Origin: Dryocola sp051297175
Lineage (GTDB): Bacteria; Pseudomonadota; Gammaproteobacteria; Enterobacterales; Enterobacteriaceae
Length of the DNA stretch: 64,000 nucleotides
Assembly (NCBI RefSeq): GCF_051297175.1
Contig: NZ_JBINNY010000001.1
Coordinates: 1,302,001-1,366,000, forward strand
Reading direction: 5' to 3'
Shown here: in pieces, positions 43,908 to 52,882 of the stretch
How positions within the stretch are numbered: the first letter of the stretch is position 1
Layout: each line of letters starts with the position of its first letter
Notes under the pieces: generated by a model
What the model saw: the letters and a program-made list of their open reading frames with translations, nothing else
Databases searched by the model: none
Told to the model about the DNA's origin: nothing
Position numbers and translations under genes: made by a program

Positions 43908-44740
43908 TGTTTGCTGTTGCCTCAAAGCGCGTGCTGCCGGGCTTTACCCTAAGCCTCGGCACCAGCCTGCTGTTTGTCTGCCTGATTTTGCTCCTGCCGC
44001 TAAGCGCGCTGGTGATGCAGCTGTCTGAAATGACGCTGTCGCAGTACTGGGAAGTCATCACCAATCCGCAGGTTGTTGCGGCCTACAAAGTCACGCTGCT
44101 TTCAGCGGGCGTGGCGTCGGTGTTCAACGGCCTGTTCGGCATGCTGATGGCGTGGATATTAACGCGTTACCAGTTTCCGGGCCGCAGCCTGCTGGACGCG
44201 TTAATGGATCTGCCTTTTGCACTGCCGACGGCGGTTGCAGGCCTGACGCTTGCCGGCCTGTTTTCGGTTAACGGCTGGTACGGCGAGTGGTTAGCGCAGT
44301 TCGGCATTAAGGTCACCTATACCTGGCTGGGTATTGCCGTGGCGATGGCCTTTACCAGCATTCCGTTTGTGGTGCGCACCGTTCAGCCGGTGCTTGAAGA
44401 GCTTGGCCCGGAATACGAAGAAGCCGCCGAAACGCTGGGCGCAACCCGCTGGCAGAGCTTCCGCCGCGTGATTCTGCCCGAGCTTTCTCCCGCGCTGATG
44501 GCGGGCGTAGCGCTTTCTTTCACCCGCAGCCTCGGCGAGTTCGGCGCGGTGATTTTCATCGCCGGGAACATCGCCTGGAAAACGGAAGTGACGTCGCTGA
44601 TGATTTTCGTGCGCCTGCAGGAGTTTGATTACCCTGCCGCAAGCGCCATCGCCTCGGTGATTTTGGCCGCTTCACTGCTGCTGCTGTTCACCATTAACAC
44701 GTTGCAAAGTCGCTTTGGTCGGCGCGTGGTAGGTCACTGA
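43907..44740 (+). CDS. cysU: Sulfate/thiosulfate ABC transporter permease CysU (CysT)
   Basis: Inner-membrane permease, 277 residues, same length as E. coli CysT. About six membrane spans are seen. The ABC-coupling EAA loop reads EYEEAAETLGATRWQSFRRV. It pairs with CysW to form the pore and with CysA for ATP energy. The start overlaps the cysP stop, and the end overlaps the cysW start by one base, so the whole cluster is translationally coupled. Confidence 0.96.
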   Translation: MFAVASKRVLPGFTLSLGTSLLFVCLILLLPLSALVMQLSEMTLSQYWEVITNPQVVAAYKVTLLSAGVASVFNGLFGMLMAWILTRYQFPGRSLLDALMDLPFALPTAVAGLTLAGLFSVNGWYGEWLAQFGIKVTYTWLGIAVAMAFTSIPFVVRTVQPVLEELGPEYEEAAETLGATRWQSFRRVILPELSPALMAGVALSFTRSLGEFGAVIFIAGNIAWKTEVTSLMIFVRLQEFDYPAASAIASVILAASLLLLFTINTLQSRFGRRVVGH

Positions 44741-45615
44741 TGACGGACGTAACTGAATTGAAAAGCTATCGTCGTACCGGTTTTAACTGGGGCAAGTGGA
44801 CGCTGATAGGCCTCGGCGTGCTGATTTCGTTTCTGCTGTTGGTGGTGCCCGTCGCCTCAATCTTTGCCGAAGCCTTCTCAAAAGGGCTGATGCCCGCCCT
44901 GCGAAATATCGCCGACCCGGACATGCTGCACGCCATCTGGCTGACGGTGATGATCGCCCTGATTACCGTGCCGGTAAACCTGGTGTTCGGCATTCTGCTG
45001 GCCTGGCTGGTTACGCGATTCAACTTCCCTGGCCGCCAGCTGCTGCTGACGCTGTTGGATATTCCGTTTGCGGTTTCACCGGTAGTTGCCGGCCTGGTCT
45101 ACCTGCTGTTTTACGGCTCAAACGGCCCGCTGGCGGGCTGGCTTGACGAGTACAACATCCAGATTATGTTCGCCTGGCCGGGAATGGTGCTGGTGACGAT
45201 TTTCGTGACCTGCCCGTTTGTCGTGCGCGAACTGGTACCGGTGATGCTGAGCCAGGGGAGCCACGAAGACGAGGCGGCGATTTTGCTAGGCGCATCCGGC
45301 TGGCAGATGTTTAAACGCGTTACGCTACCCAACATTCGCTGGGCGCTGCTTTATGGCGTAGTGCTGACCAACGCCCGTGCCATCGGCGAGTTTGGCGCGG
45401 TGTCGGTCGTTTCCGGTTCAATTCGAGGCGAGACGTTCTCTCTGCCGCTGCAGATCGAATTACTCCAGCAGGATTACAATACCGTCGGCTCGTTTACCGC
45501 CGCCGCGCTGTTAACCCTAATGGCTATTGTTACCCTGTTTTTGAAGAGTGCGTTGCAGTGGCGTCTGAACCATCAGGAAAAACGCCTGCAACAGGAGGGA
45601 AATCATGAGCATTGA
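44740..45615 (+). CDS. cysW: Sulfate/thiosulfate ABC transporter permease CysW
   Basis: Second permease of the importer, 291 residues as in E. coli. About six hydrophobic spans are seen. The EAA loop is SHEDEAAILLGASGWQMFKRV. The LLTLLDIPFAVSPVVAGLVYLL region resembles the CysU pore helix. It overlaps cysU by one base and cysA by 11 bases. Interaction with CysA at the EAA loop is known for the family. Confidence 0.96.
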   Translation: MTDVTELKSYRRTGFNWGKWTLIGLGVLISFLLLVVPVASIFAEAFSKGLMPALRNIADPDMLHAIWLTVMIALITVPVNLVFGILLAWLVTRFNFPGRQLLLTLLDIPFAVSPVVAGLVYLLFYGSNGPLAGWLDEYNIQIMFAWPGMVLVTIFVTCPFVVRELVPVMLSQGSHEDEAAILLGASGWQMFKRVTLPNIRWALLYGVVLTNARAIGEFGAVSVVSGSIRGETFSLPLQIELLQQDYNTVGSFTAAALLTLMAIVTLFLKSALQWRLNHQEKRLQQEGNHEH

Positions 45616-46705
45616 GATAGCCAATATTAAGAAATCTTTTGGTCGCACCCAGGTGCTGAACGATATCTCACTGGATATCCCATCCGGCCAGATGGTGGCG
45701 CTGCTGGGGCCATCTGGCTCCGGTAAAACGACGCTGCTGCGTATTATCGCGGGGCTTGAACACCAGAACAGCGGGCGCATTAGCTTCCACGGCACCGACG
45801 TGAGCCGAATTCACGCGCGCGACCGTAAGGTAGGTTTTGTTTTCCAGCACTATGCGCTGTTTCGTCATATGACGGTGTTCGACAACATCGCCTTTGGCCT
45901 GACCGTGCTGCCGCGCCGCGAACGCCCGTCGTCAGCGGTAATTAAACAAAAGGTCACGCGTTTACTGGAGATGGTGCAGCTATCCCATCTGGCAGATCGC
46001 TTCCCGGCACAGCTTTCCGGTGGGCAGAAACAGCGTGTGGCGCTGGCGCGTGCGCTGGCCGTTGAGCCACAGATTCTGCTGCTCGATGAGCCTTTTGGCG
46101 CTTTAGATGCGCAGGTTCGTAAAGAGCTTAGGCGCTGGCTGCGTCAGCTTCACGAAGAGCTGAAGTTCACCAGCGTGTTTGTCACCCACGATCAGGAGGA
46201 GGCGATGGAAGTCGCGGACCGCGTGGTGGTGATGAGCCAGGGGAATATTGAACAGGTCGATACTCCGGAAGCCGTCTGGCGTGAACCGGCCACTCGTTTC
46301 GTGCTGGAATTCCTGGGCGAAGTAAACCGTATGAAAGGGACCGTGCGCGGCAGCCAGTTCCACGTTGGCGCCCACCGCTGGCCGCTCGGCTTCACGCCAG
46401 CGTATCAGGGGCCGGTGGACTTGTTCCTGCGCCCGTGGGAAGTTGACGTCAGCCGCCGTACCAATCTGGATTCACCGCTGCCCGTGCAGGTGCTTGAAAT
46501 CAGCCCGCGCGGCCACTACATGCAGCTGGTTGTGCAGCCGCTTGGCTGGTACGACGAACCGCTGACCGTGGTATTGCGTGAAGATCACGTCCCGGTGCGC
46601 GGCGAACGCCTGTTCGTCGGCCTGCAGCACGCCCGTCTGTATGAAGGGAAGAATCGGATCCACAGTACTTATAATGGCCAGGTAGACCTGGCGCAGTCGG
46701 CCTGA
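45605..46705 (+). CDS. cysA: Sulfate/thiosulfate ABC transporter ATPase CysA
   Basis: ATPase subunit driving CysUW, 366 residues (E. coli 365). It has Walker A GPSGSGKTTLLRII, the Q-loop, signature LSGGQKQRVALARAL, Walker B ILLLDEPFGALD and the H-loop VFVTHDQEEAME. A C-terminal TOBE-type domain (about residues 240-340) follows the nucleotide domain. It starts at the ATG at 45605 behind CAGGAGG, overlapping cysW. A terminator follows 30 bp after the stop. Confidence 0.97.
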   Translation: MSIEIANIKKSFGRTQVLNDISLDIPSGQMVALLGPSGSGKTTLLRIIAGLEHQNSGRISFHGTDVSRIHARDRKVGFVFQHYALFRHMTVFDNIAFGLTVLPRRERPSSAVIKQKVTRLLEMVQLSHLADRFPAQLSGGQKQRVALARALAVEPQILLLDEPFGALDAQVRKELRRWLRQLHEELKFTSVFVTHDQEEAMEVADRVVVMSQGNIEQVDTPEAVWREPATRFVLEFLGEVNRMKGTVRGSQFHVGAHRWPLGFTPAYQGPVDLFLRPWEVDVSRRTNLDSPLPVQVLEISPRGHYMQLVVQPLGWYDEPLTVVLREDHVPVRGERLFVGLQHARLYEGKNRIHSTYNGQVDLAQSA

Positions 46706-46735
46706 TAAGTTTAGCGCACTACACGAATCGCTCTG

Positions 46736-46757
46736 GCGGCCCTCTGTGGCCGCTTTT
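46736..46757 (+). terminator. Terminator between cysA and cysM
   Basis: The stem GCGGCC/GGCCGC around a CTCTGT loop is followed by TTTTTTA. It separates cysA from cysM; read-through or a separate promoter must serve cysM. Confidence 0.8.
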
Positions 46758-46762
46758 TTATT

Positions 46763-46799
46763 GGATGTCGGGCGGCGCTTATGCTTACCCGATCTACGA
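46763..46799. repeat. REP-type palindrome between cysA and cysM
   Basis: ATGTCGGGCGGCGCTTATGC...TTACCCGATCTAC. It is inside the cys cluster, directly after the cysA terminator. Confidence 0.6.
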
Positions 46800-46823
46800 A
46801 GATTTACTATTCTGGACTGAGAT

Positions 46824-47735
46824 GTGACGACCTTAGAAAGCACAATCGGCAATACGCCTCTGGTGAAATTACAGCGTAGCGGGCTGACAAACGGCAGCGA
46901 GATTTGGGTCAAGCTGGAGGGCAATAACCCGGCCGGATCGGTCAAAGACCGCGCCGCGCTGTCGATGATCGTTCAGGCTGAGATGCGCGGTGAAATCGCG
47001 CCGGGTGATACGCTTATTGAAGCCACCAGCGGCAACACCGGCATTGCGCTGGCGATGATTGCGGCTCTCAAAGGTTATCGCATGAAGCTTTTGATGCCGG
47101 ACAATATGAGTATGGAGCGCAAGGCCGCCATGCAGGCCTACGGGGCGGAGCTTATTCTGGTCAGCAAAGAGCAGGGAATGGAAGGCGCGCGCGAGCTGGC
47201 ACGTTTAATGGGCGAGCGCGGTGAAGGGAAGGTTCTGGACCAGTTTAACAACCCGGACAATCCGCTGGCGCATTACCTGACCACCGGCCCGGAAATCTGG
47301 CAGCAGACCCAGGGGCGCGTCACCCACTTTGTCTCCAGCATGGGCACCACCGGCACGATTACCGGCGTAAGCCGCTTTATGCGTGAGCTTGATAAGAAGG
47401 TCACTATCGTGGGTCTGCAGCCGGAGGAGGGCAGCAGCATTCCTGGTATCCGCCGCTGGCCTGAAGAGTGGCTGCCAAAGATTTTTAATCCGCAGCTGGT
47501 AGATGAAGTTATCGATATGGCGCAGCTGGAGGCCGAGCAGACCATGCGCCGCCTGGCGATCAGCGAAGGGATATTCTGTGGCGTTAGCTCGGGTGGAGCA
47601 GTTGCCGGTGCGCTACGCGTGGCACAGGCTAATCCCGGCAGCGTTGTGGTGGCGATTATTTGCGATCGTGGCGACCGTTACCTGTCCACCGGAGTGTTTG
47701 GCGAAGAGAGCTATGCTCAAGGGGCGGGAATCTGA
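46824..47735 (+). CDS. cysM: Cysteine synthase B (O-acetylserine sulfhydrylase B)
   Basis: PLP enzyme making cysteine from O-acetylserine and sulfide, or S-sulfocysteine from thiosulfate. The 303-residue product (E. coli length) starts at a GTG (46824), read TTLESTIGNTPLVKLQ. The PLP lysine is Lys41 in NNPAGSVKDRAALSM. The phosphate loop SGNTGIALAM and the substrate loop GTTGTITGVSRFMRE are present. It pairs thiosulfate uptake (CysPUWA) with its use. It is convergent with crr and shares a terminator with it. Confidence 0.96.
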   Translation: MTTLESTIGNTPLVKLQRSGLTNGSEIWVKLEGNNPAGSVKDRAALSMIVQAEMRGEIAPGDTLIEATSGNTGIALAMIAALKGYRMKLLMPDNMSMERKAAMQAYGAELILVSKEQGMEGARELARLMGERGEGKVLDQFNNPDNPLAHYLTTGPEIWQQTQGRVTHFVSSMGTTGTITGVSRFMRELDKKVTIVGLQPEEGSSIPGIRRWPEEWLPKIFNPQLVDEVIDMAQLEAEQTMRRLAISEGIFCGVSSGGAVAGALRVAQANPGSVVVAIICDRGDRYLSTGVFGEESYAQGAGI

Positions 47736-47750
47736 GGCAACTGTCGAAAC

Positions 47751-47779
47751 AAAAACGGCACCGCGAGGGTGCCGTTTTT
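47751..47779. terminator. Bidirectional terminator between cysM and crr
   Basis: AAAAACGGCACC pairs with GGTGCCGTTTTT around a GCGAG loop, with T-runs on both strands. It lies between the convergent stops of cysM and crr. Confidence 0.88.
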
Positions 47780-47798
47780 AATTCAAGGTGCGGTCAAA

Positions 47799-48308
47799 TT
47801 ACTTCTTGATGCGGATCACCGGGGTTTCACCCACGGTCACGCTACCAGACAGTTTGATCAGCTCTTTGATTTCGTCCATGTTGGAGATAACAACCGGCGT
47901 CAAAGTAGACTTGGCTTTCTCTTCCAGCAGTGGCAGATCAAATTCAATAACCACGTCGCCTTTCTTAACACGCTGGCCTTCTTCCGCGATGCGCTTGAAA
48001 CCTTCGCCTTTCAGTTCAACGGTATCAATACCGAAGTGAACGAACAGCTCGATGCCGCTATCGGATTCGATAGAGAAAGCATGGTTGGTTTCAAAGATTT
48101 TGCCGATGGTGCCATCAACCGGAGCAACCATTTTGTTGCCAGTCGGTTTAATCGCGATGCCATCGCCTACGATCTTTTCTGCAAACACCACATCTGGAAC
48201 ATCTTCAATATTGACGATTTCGCCAGAAAGCGGGGCAACAATCTCAATGGTTCCGGTGTCTTTTTTATCATCAGAAACCAGAGATTTCAGTTTATCAAAC
48301 AAACCCAT
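47799..48308 (-). CDS. crr: PTS glucose-specific EIIA component (EIIA-Glc)
   Basis: Cytosolic phosphocarrier from HPr to glucose-type EIICB, and the signal for adenylate cyclase and inducer exclusion. The 169-residue product equals E. coli Crr. The phospho-acceptor is the His in ELFVHFGIDTVEL (residue 91 counting Met) and the helper His is in IFETNHAFSIES (76). The amphipathic N-terminus GLFDKLKSLVSDD is intact. It is the last gene of ptsHI-crr, 40 bp after ptsI. In K-12 pdxK follows; here cysM does. Confidence 0.98.
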   Translation of the reverse strand: MGLFDKLKSLVSDDKKDTGTIEIVAPLSGEIVNIEDVPDVVFAEKIVGDGIAIKPTGNKMVAPVDGTIGKIFETNHAFSIESDSGIELFVHFGIDTVELKGEGFKRIAEEGQRVKKGDVVIEFDLPLLEEKAKSTLTPVVISNMDEIKELIKLSGSVTVGETPVIRIKK

Positions 48309-48348
48309 GATCTTCTCCTAAGCAGTAAATTGGGCCGCATCCGGTGGA

Positions 48349-50076
48349 TTAGCAGATTGTTTTTTCTTCAATGAACTTGTTAACCAGCGTCATTAACTCG
48401 TCCGTTGTCGGTTGAGCAAGAGCTTGCTCTGCTAACACCTTCGCATCTTCGAAGTTCGTGTTACGGATAATCTTCTTAATGCGCGGGATAGAGATGGCAC
48501 TCATACTGAATTCATCCAGACCCATCCCCAGCAACAGAAGTGTAGCACGTTCGTCGCCTGCAAGCTCACCACACATACCGGTCCATTTACCTTCTGCATG
48601 AGAAGCATCAATGACTTGCTTAATCAGATTCAGTACGGACGGTGACATTGGCTGGTAAAGATGTGAAATCATATCATTACCGCGGTCAACTGCCAGCGTA
48701 TACTGAGTTAAATCATTGGTACCGATACTAAAGAAATCAACTTCTTTTGCCAGATGGTGAGCAATAGTAGCCGCAGCCGGGGTTTCAACCATCACGCCGA
48801 TTTCGATAGTTTCGTCAAACGCTTTACCTTCATCACGCAGTTCTGCCTTCATGATTTCGATCTCTTTCTTCAGAGCGCGAACCTCTTCAACAGAGATAAT
48901 CATTGGGAACATGATGCGTAATTTACCGAAAGCAGACGCACGCAGAATAGCGCGTACCTGTGCGTGCAGGATCTCTTTACGATCCATCGCGATACGAATC
49001 GCACGCCAGCCCAGGAATGGGTTTTCTTCTTTCGGGAAGTTCATGTATGGCAGCTCTTTGTCGCCGCCAATGTCCATGGTACGTACGATAACCGCTTGCG
49101 AGCCACAGGCTTCTGCAACGGCTTTGTACGCGGCGAACTGCTCTTCTTCAGTAGGCAGAGAGTCGCGATCCATGAACAGGAATTCAGTGCGGTACAGGCC
49201 GACACCTTCAGCGCCGTTGCGCTCCGCACCGTCGATATCACGAACGGTACCGATGTTGGCACACACTTCTACCTGATGGCCGTCGAGAGTGATGGCTGGC
49301 AGGTCTTTCAGCTTAGCCAGTTCAGCTTTCTCAGAGGCAACCTGCTGCTGTACAGCGCGCAGGGATTCGATCTCTTCGTTCGTTGGGTTAACGTAAACTT
49401 TGTTGTTAACCGCATCGAGGATCAGGTAGTCGTTGTTTTTCACCTGGCTGGTAACGCTACCGGTGCCCACGATCGCTGGCAGTTCAAGAGAACGCGCCAT
49501 GATGGAGGTGTGGGAGGTGCGACCGCCGATGTCGGTGATGAAACCAAGAACCTTCTGCAGGTTCAACTGAGCGGTTTCAGACGGCGTCAGATCTTTCGCG
49601 ACCAGGATAACTTCTTCCTGGATAGAGCTGAGATCGATAATCGCCAGACCGAGGATGTTGCGAAGCAGACGTTTACCGATATCACGCACGTCAGCCGCAC
49701 GTTCTTTCAGGTATTCATCGTCCAGTTCTTCCAGAGCAGTGGCCTGGCCTTCAATGATATCGAAAGCCGCTGCGTCCGCAGTGACTAACTTATCTTTGAT
49801 GAGGGCTATGATTTCCTGCTCCAGCTCTTCGTCTTCGAGCAACATAATGTGGCCTTCGAAGATAGCTTCCTTTTCTTCACCGAAGGTTTCGCCAGCTTTA
49901 ATTTTGATCGCTTCTAATTGGGCAGACGCTTTGGCGCGACCGCTCAGGAAACGTTCAACTTCCTGCTCAACTTTGTCGGCAGAAATTTTCTTCCGGTCGA
50001 TGACAATTTCATCTTCCTTCAGCAAAAGTGCCTTGCCGAAAGCGATACCCGGGGATGCTAAAATGCCTGAAATCAT
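48349..50076 (-). CDS. ptsI: PTS enzyme I
   Basis: Takes phosphate from phosphoenolpyruvate and gives it to HPr. The 575-residue product equals E. coli EI. The active-site His189 is in GGRTSHTSIMARSLELPAI. The PEP-binding C-terminal domain shows LPYMNFPKEENPFLGWRAIR and FFSIGTNDLTQYTLAVDRGN, with Cys502-type active cysteine in WTGMCGELAGD. It lies between ptsH (44-bp gap) and crr (40-bp gap). Codon use is strongly biased, as expected for high expression. Confidence 0.98.
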   Translation of the reverse strand: MISGILASPGIAFGKALLLKEDEIVIDRKKISADKVEQEVERFLSGRAKASAQLEAIKIKAGETFGEEKEAIFEGHIMLLEDEELEQEIIALIKDKLVTADAAAFDIIEGQATALEELDDEYLKERAADVRDIGKRLLRNILGLAIIDLSSIQEEVILVAKDLTPSETAQLNLQKVLGFITDIGGRTSHTSIMARSLELPAIVGTGSVTSQVKNNDYLILDAVNNKVYVNPTNEEIESLRAVQQQVASEKAELAKLKDLPAITLDGHQVEVCANIGTVRDIDGAERNGAEGVGLYRTEFLFMDRDSLPTEEEQFAAYKAVAEACGSQAVIVRTMDIGGDKELPYMNFPKEENPFLGWRAIRIAMDRKEILHAQVRAILRASAFGKLRIMFPMIISVEEVRALKKEIEIMKAELRDEGKAFDETIEIGVMVETPAAATIAHHLAKEVDFFSIGTNDLTQYTLAVDRGNDMISHLYQPMSPSVLNLIKQVIDASHAEGKWTGMCGELAGDERATLLLLGMGLDEFSMSAISIPRIKKIIRNTNFEDAKVLAEQALAQPTTDELMTLVNKFIEEKTIC

Positions 50077-50120
50077 AACCCTACCTTACTTGTGACTGAT
50101 ATTTACGAAGAACCCAGAAC

Positions 50121-50378
50121 TTACTCGAGTTCAGCCATCAGTTTTACTAAATGCTCAACTGCTTTCTGATCATCTTCGCCTTCAGCAGAGATGGTCACAA
50201 CAGTACCTTGGGTCAGGCCCAGTGTCTGCAGTTTGAACAGGCTTTTAGCGCTTGCGCTTTTGCCGTTGGAAGTCACAGTGATCTCAGAAGTGAAGCCTTT
50301 AGCTTCTTTAACAAACTGAGCAGCAGGGCGGGTGTGCAGACCGTTCGGAGCGGTAATGGTAACTTCTTGCTGGAACAT
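50121..50378 (-). CDS. ptsH: PTS phosphocarrier protein HPr
   Basis: Small phosphocarrier between EI and all sugar EIIA domains. The 85-residue product equals E. coli HPr. Active-site His15 is in APNGLHTRPAAQFV. Ser46, the site used by HPr kinase in Gram-positives, is in SASAKSLFKLQT; no HPr kinase is expected here. GGGGAAATAC precedes the ATG. It opens the ptsHI-crr operon, whose promoter region lies to its right in a 386-bp gap. Confidence 0.98.
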   Translation of the reverse strand: MFQQEVTITAPNGLHTRPAAQFVKEAKGFTSEITVTSNGKSASAKSLFKLQTLGLTQGTVVTISAEGEDDQKAVEHLVKLMAELE

Positions 50379-50764
50379 TGTATTTCCCCAACTTTAGGTT
50401 TGGTGTTGTGGAACTAAAGTCTAGCCTGGTGACTTAACTTTAGCCTGTATAGTTAGCGTCGGCGTTAACTGTATGCGACACAGGATGCTTTAAGAATCAC
50501 GAAAAGTGCTGCGGCGTTAGCCCGGCAATTCGCGTTTCGCTCGTCCTTAACCATTATGCCGTGAAGTTTGGGCTTAAACCAAATCGTAAAATCGATTCAG
50601 CAGACCAGAGTCACAAAGCGATTAATTTCGCGCATCAAAATAATTTGCTGGTTAAATACCAGACCTGGCAGGTTCAAGCAATGCTGAGGTGGGCAAAACT
50701 TTGACGAACACCACAAAAAAGCACCCTTTCGGGTGCTTTTTTCGTCAGATTTAACAAGTTGGCA
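50379..50764 (-). promoter_or_regulatory. ptsH promoter region with Cra site
   Basis: This 386-bp gap holds ptsH control elements and the cysK terminator, and no gene. On the minus strand GCTGAATCGATTTTA (50587-50601) matches the Cra (FruR) consensus GCTGAAWCGWTTCA in 12 of 14 positions. A TAGACT -10 box (50418-50423) lies about 40 bp before ptsH, like the E. coli P1 promoter. A TTTGTGA half-site (near 50613) could belong to a CRP site, but no second half is clear. Glucose-linked control is inferred from E. coli. Confidence 0.6.
50715..50742. terminator. Terminator of cysK (bidirectional stem)
   Basis: The perfect stem AAAAAAGCACCC/GGGTGCTTTTTT around a TTTC loop lies 23 bp beyond the cysK stop on the minus strand. 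It also has a T-run on the plus strand. Confidence 0.88.
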
Positions 50765-51736
50765 TCACTGTTGCAGTTCTTTCTCTGTGAAGAGGTCCGC
50801 AAACAGCGCCGTACTGAGATATCTTTCACCTGAAGAGGGAAGGATAACCACAATATTCTTATTGGTAAAGGCTTCGTCTTCCTGGAGCTTCAGCGCAGCG
50901 GCTACGGCGGCACCAGAGGAAATACCGGCCAGAATACCTTCTTCATCCATCAGGCGGCGGGCGGTAGAAATGGCTTCTTCATTAGTGATCGCAATAACCT
51001 TGTCGATAAGCTTGAGATCGAGGTTACCCGGAATGAAACCGGCACCGATACCCTGAATTTTGTGCGGGCCAGGCTTAAGTTCTTCACCCGCCAGCGCCTG
51101 TGCGATAACCGGGGAGTCAGTTGGCTCGACGGCAACGGTAATCAGGTCCGTTTTACCTTTGGTATTTTTGATGTAGCGGCTCACGCCGGTCAGCGTACCG
51201 CCGGTACCCACGCCGGAAATAAACACGTCGACTTCACCATCGGTATCTTCCCAGATTTCCGGGCCGGTGGTTTTTTCATGGATTTCCGGGTTTGCCGGGT
51301 TGCTGAACTGCTGAAGCAGAAGATATTTCGCCGGATCGCTTGCGACAATCTCTTCCGCTTTCTGGATAGCGCCCTTCATGCCTTTAGCGCCTTCGGTCAG
51401 CACTAAATTCGCGCCCAGCGCCTTAAGCAGTTTACGACGTTCGATGCTCATGGTTTCTGGCATGGTCAGGGTAAGCTTATAACCGCGAGCGGCGGCGACA
51501 TAGGCCAGCGCAATACCCGTGTTACCGCTTGTTGGCTCAACCAGCTCAACGCCGGGCTTAAGCACGCCACGTTTTTCGGCATCCCAAATCATATTGGCTC
51601 CGATTCGGCATTTGACGCTGAAGCTTGGGTTGCGGGATTCGACCTTCGCCAGGATGCGCCCATTACCGATGCGGTTCAGTCGAACCAGCGGCGTATGACC
51701 GATTGTCAGAGAATTGTCTTCATAGATCTTGCTCAT
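50765..51736 (-). CDS. cysK: Cysteine synthase A (O-acetylserine sulfhydrylase A)
   Basis: Main cysteine synthase, joining sulfide to O-acetylserine. The 323-residue product equals E. coli CysK. The PLP lysine is Lys42 in NPSFSVKCRIGANM. SGNTGIALAYVAAA and GTGGTLTGVSRYIKNT are the phosphate and substrate loops. CysK also forms the complex with serine acetyltransferase and assists toxin activation in some E. coli (known for the family, not visible here). ATG 51736 lies behind AAGGACGGGC. It has its own promoter and terminator. Confidence 0.98.
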   Translation of the reverse strand: MSKIYEDNSLTIGHTPLVRLNRIGNGRILAKVESRNPSFSVKCRIGANMIWDAEKRGVLKPGVELVEPTSGNTGIALAYVAAARGYKLTLTMPETMSIERRKLLKALGANLVLTEGAKGMKGAIQKAEEIVASDPAKYLLLQQFSNPANPEIHEKTTGPEIWEDTDGEVDVFISGVGTGGTLTGVSRYIKNTKGKTDLITVAVEPTDSPVIAQALAGEELKPGPHKIQGIGAGFIPGNLDLKLIDKVIAITNEEAISTARRLMDEEGILAGISSGAAVAAALKLQEDEAFTNKNIVVILPSSGERYLSTALFADLFTEKELQQ

Positions 51737-51775
51737 AGCCCGTCCTTAACTGTATGAAATTTGGGAAACCTCACC

Positions 51776-51845
51776 AGCATACCTGCTCATGAGTTATGCG
51801 GAAGTAAGGAAATCGCATATCTATATGTAGATGGGAAATAAGCAA
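51776..51845 (-). promoter_or_regulatory. cysK promoter, CysB region
   Basis: On the minus strand, from about 51845 to 51740, the sequence closely follows the E. coli cysK promoter: TATAGATATGCGATTTCCTT, then CTTCCGCATA, then a TATGCT -10 hexamer (51776-51781), then TTTCATACAGTTAAGGAC before the ATG. CysB binding upstream of the -35 region is known in E. coli. Here it is inferred from sequence likeness. Confidence 0.65.
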
Positions 51846-51889
51846 AAGCAAGAAGGAATAAGGAGCGGTATAAGCCGCTCGCTTAAACA

Positions 51890-52651
51890 TTACTTCCACA
51901 TCGCGTGTTTCGAACGATAGCTGTCAACCCACATTGCCGTTGCGCCACAGACCGCGACGGGCATGATGACCAGATTCAGGAAAGGAATCAGCGTGAACAG
52001 GCTCACCAGCGAGCCGAACTGCATGTTGACGACTTTCTTCTCGCGTAGCGAGGCGCGCATATCGCGAAAGGGCACCTTATGGTTATCGAAAGGGTAGTCG
52101 CAGTACTGGATTGCCAGCATCCATGCGCTGAACAGGAACCACAGCACGGGAGCGACGGTCTGACCGATGCCGGGAATAAAATAGAGAATGAGCAACACAA
52201 TCGCGCGCGGCAGATACCAGGCAAACTTTTGCCATTCGCGTTTCATAATGCGCGGCACGTCCTTCATCACGCCGAAAACGCCGGTATCGGGCGGAGTTGC
52301 CCCCGTTAATCGCGCTTCAAGCTGCTCCGCCAGCAGCCCGTTAAACGGCGCGGCAATCCAGTTGGCAATCGTCGAGAAAAAGTACCCGAACACCAGCAGC
52401 AAAGAAACTACCGCCAGCGGCCAGATGAGATAGCTCAGCCACTGTAACCAGTCCGGTACGTGTGAAAGCATGGCGGGGATCCACACGTCGAGCTGGGTAA
52501 ATAACCACCAGAACGCGCCGCCCATCAAAAGAATATTCACCAATAAGGGTAAAATGACATAGCGCTTGATGCCGGGTTCACGAACCAGCTTCCAGCCCTG
52601 TGAAAAATAGTAAACGCCGCTCTTCGGGGCCGTTCCTGATGATGAAACCAT
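51890..52651 (-). CDS. cysZ: Sulfate transporter CysZ
   Basis: Inner-membrane sulfate channel or proton-linked transporter, 253 residues, same length as E. coli CysZ, from the ATG at 52651 (MVSSSGTAPKSGVYYFSQGW). The frame continues to 52753, but that extension is not conserved. Conserved blocks are RYVILPLLVNILLMGGAFW, the paired helices around WLSYLIWPLAVVSLLLVFGY and the C-terminal NLVIMPVAVCGATAMWVD. The SD (GGAG) is about 12 bases away, rather far. It sits beside cysK and is divergent from zipA, as in E. coli. Confidence 0.93.
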   Translation of the reverse strand: MVSSSGTAPKSGVYYFSQGWKLVREPGIKRYVILPLLVNILLMGGAFWWLFTQLDVWIPAMLSHVPDWLQWLSYLIWPLAVVSLLLVFGYFFSTIANWIAAPFNGLLAEQLEARLTGATPPDTGVFGVMKDVPRIMKREWQKFAWYLPRAIVLLILYFIPGIGQTVAPVLWFLFSAWMLAIQYCDYPFDNHKVPFRDMRASLREKKVVNMQFGSLVSLFTLIPFLNLVIMPVAVCGATAMWVDSYRSKHAMWK

Positions 52652-52882
52652 GGTCGCTGTAGACTCCTTTTTCGTTAGTGCTATGACCTGCTCAGCCATC
52701 ATAACCGAGCCGCGCGGGAAAAACTTATTAAGAAATGGTCGAAAAATCAGCAAAAAGTCGACCAGGTAGCATCTTTATGCTGAGAAAACCGTGTGCGTAC
52801 TTGCACTTGAGCGGATGGGCAAATACTCTTAGTGAGTAAATGTTTGCCGCGTTGGCAAGGTGTTAGAACAACAGAGAATATA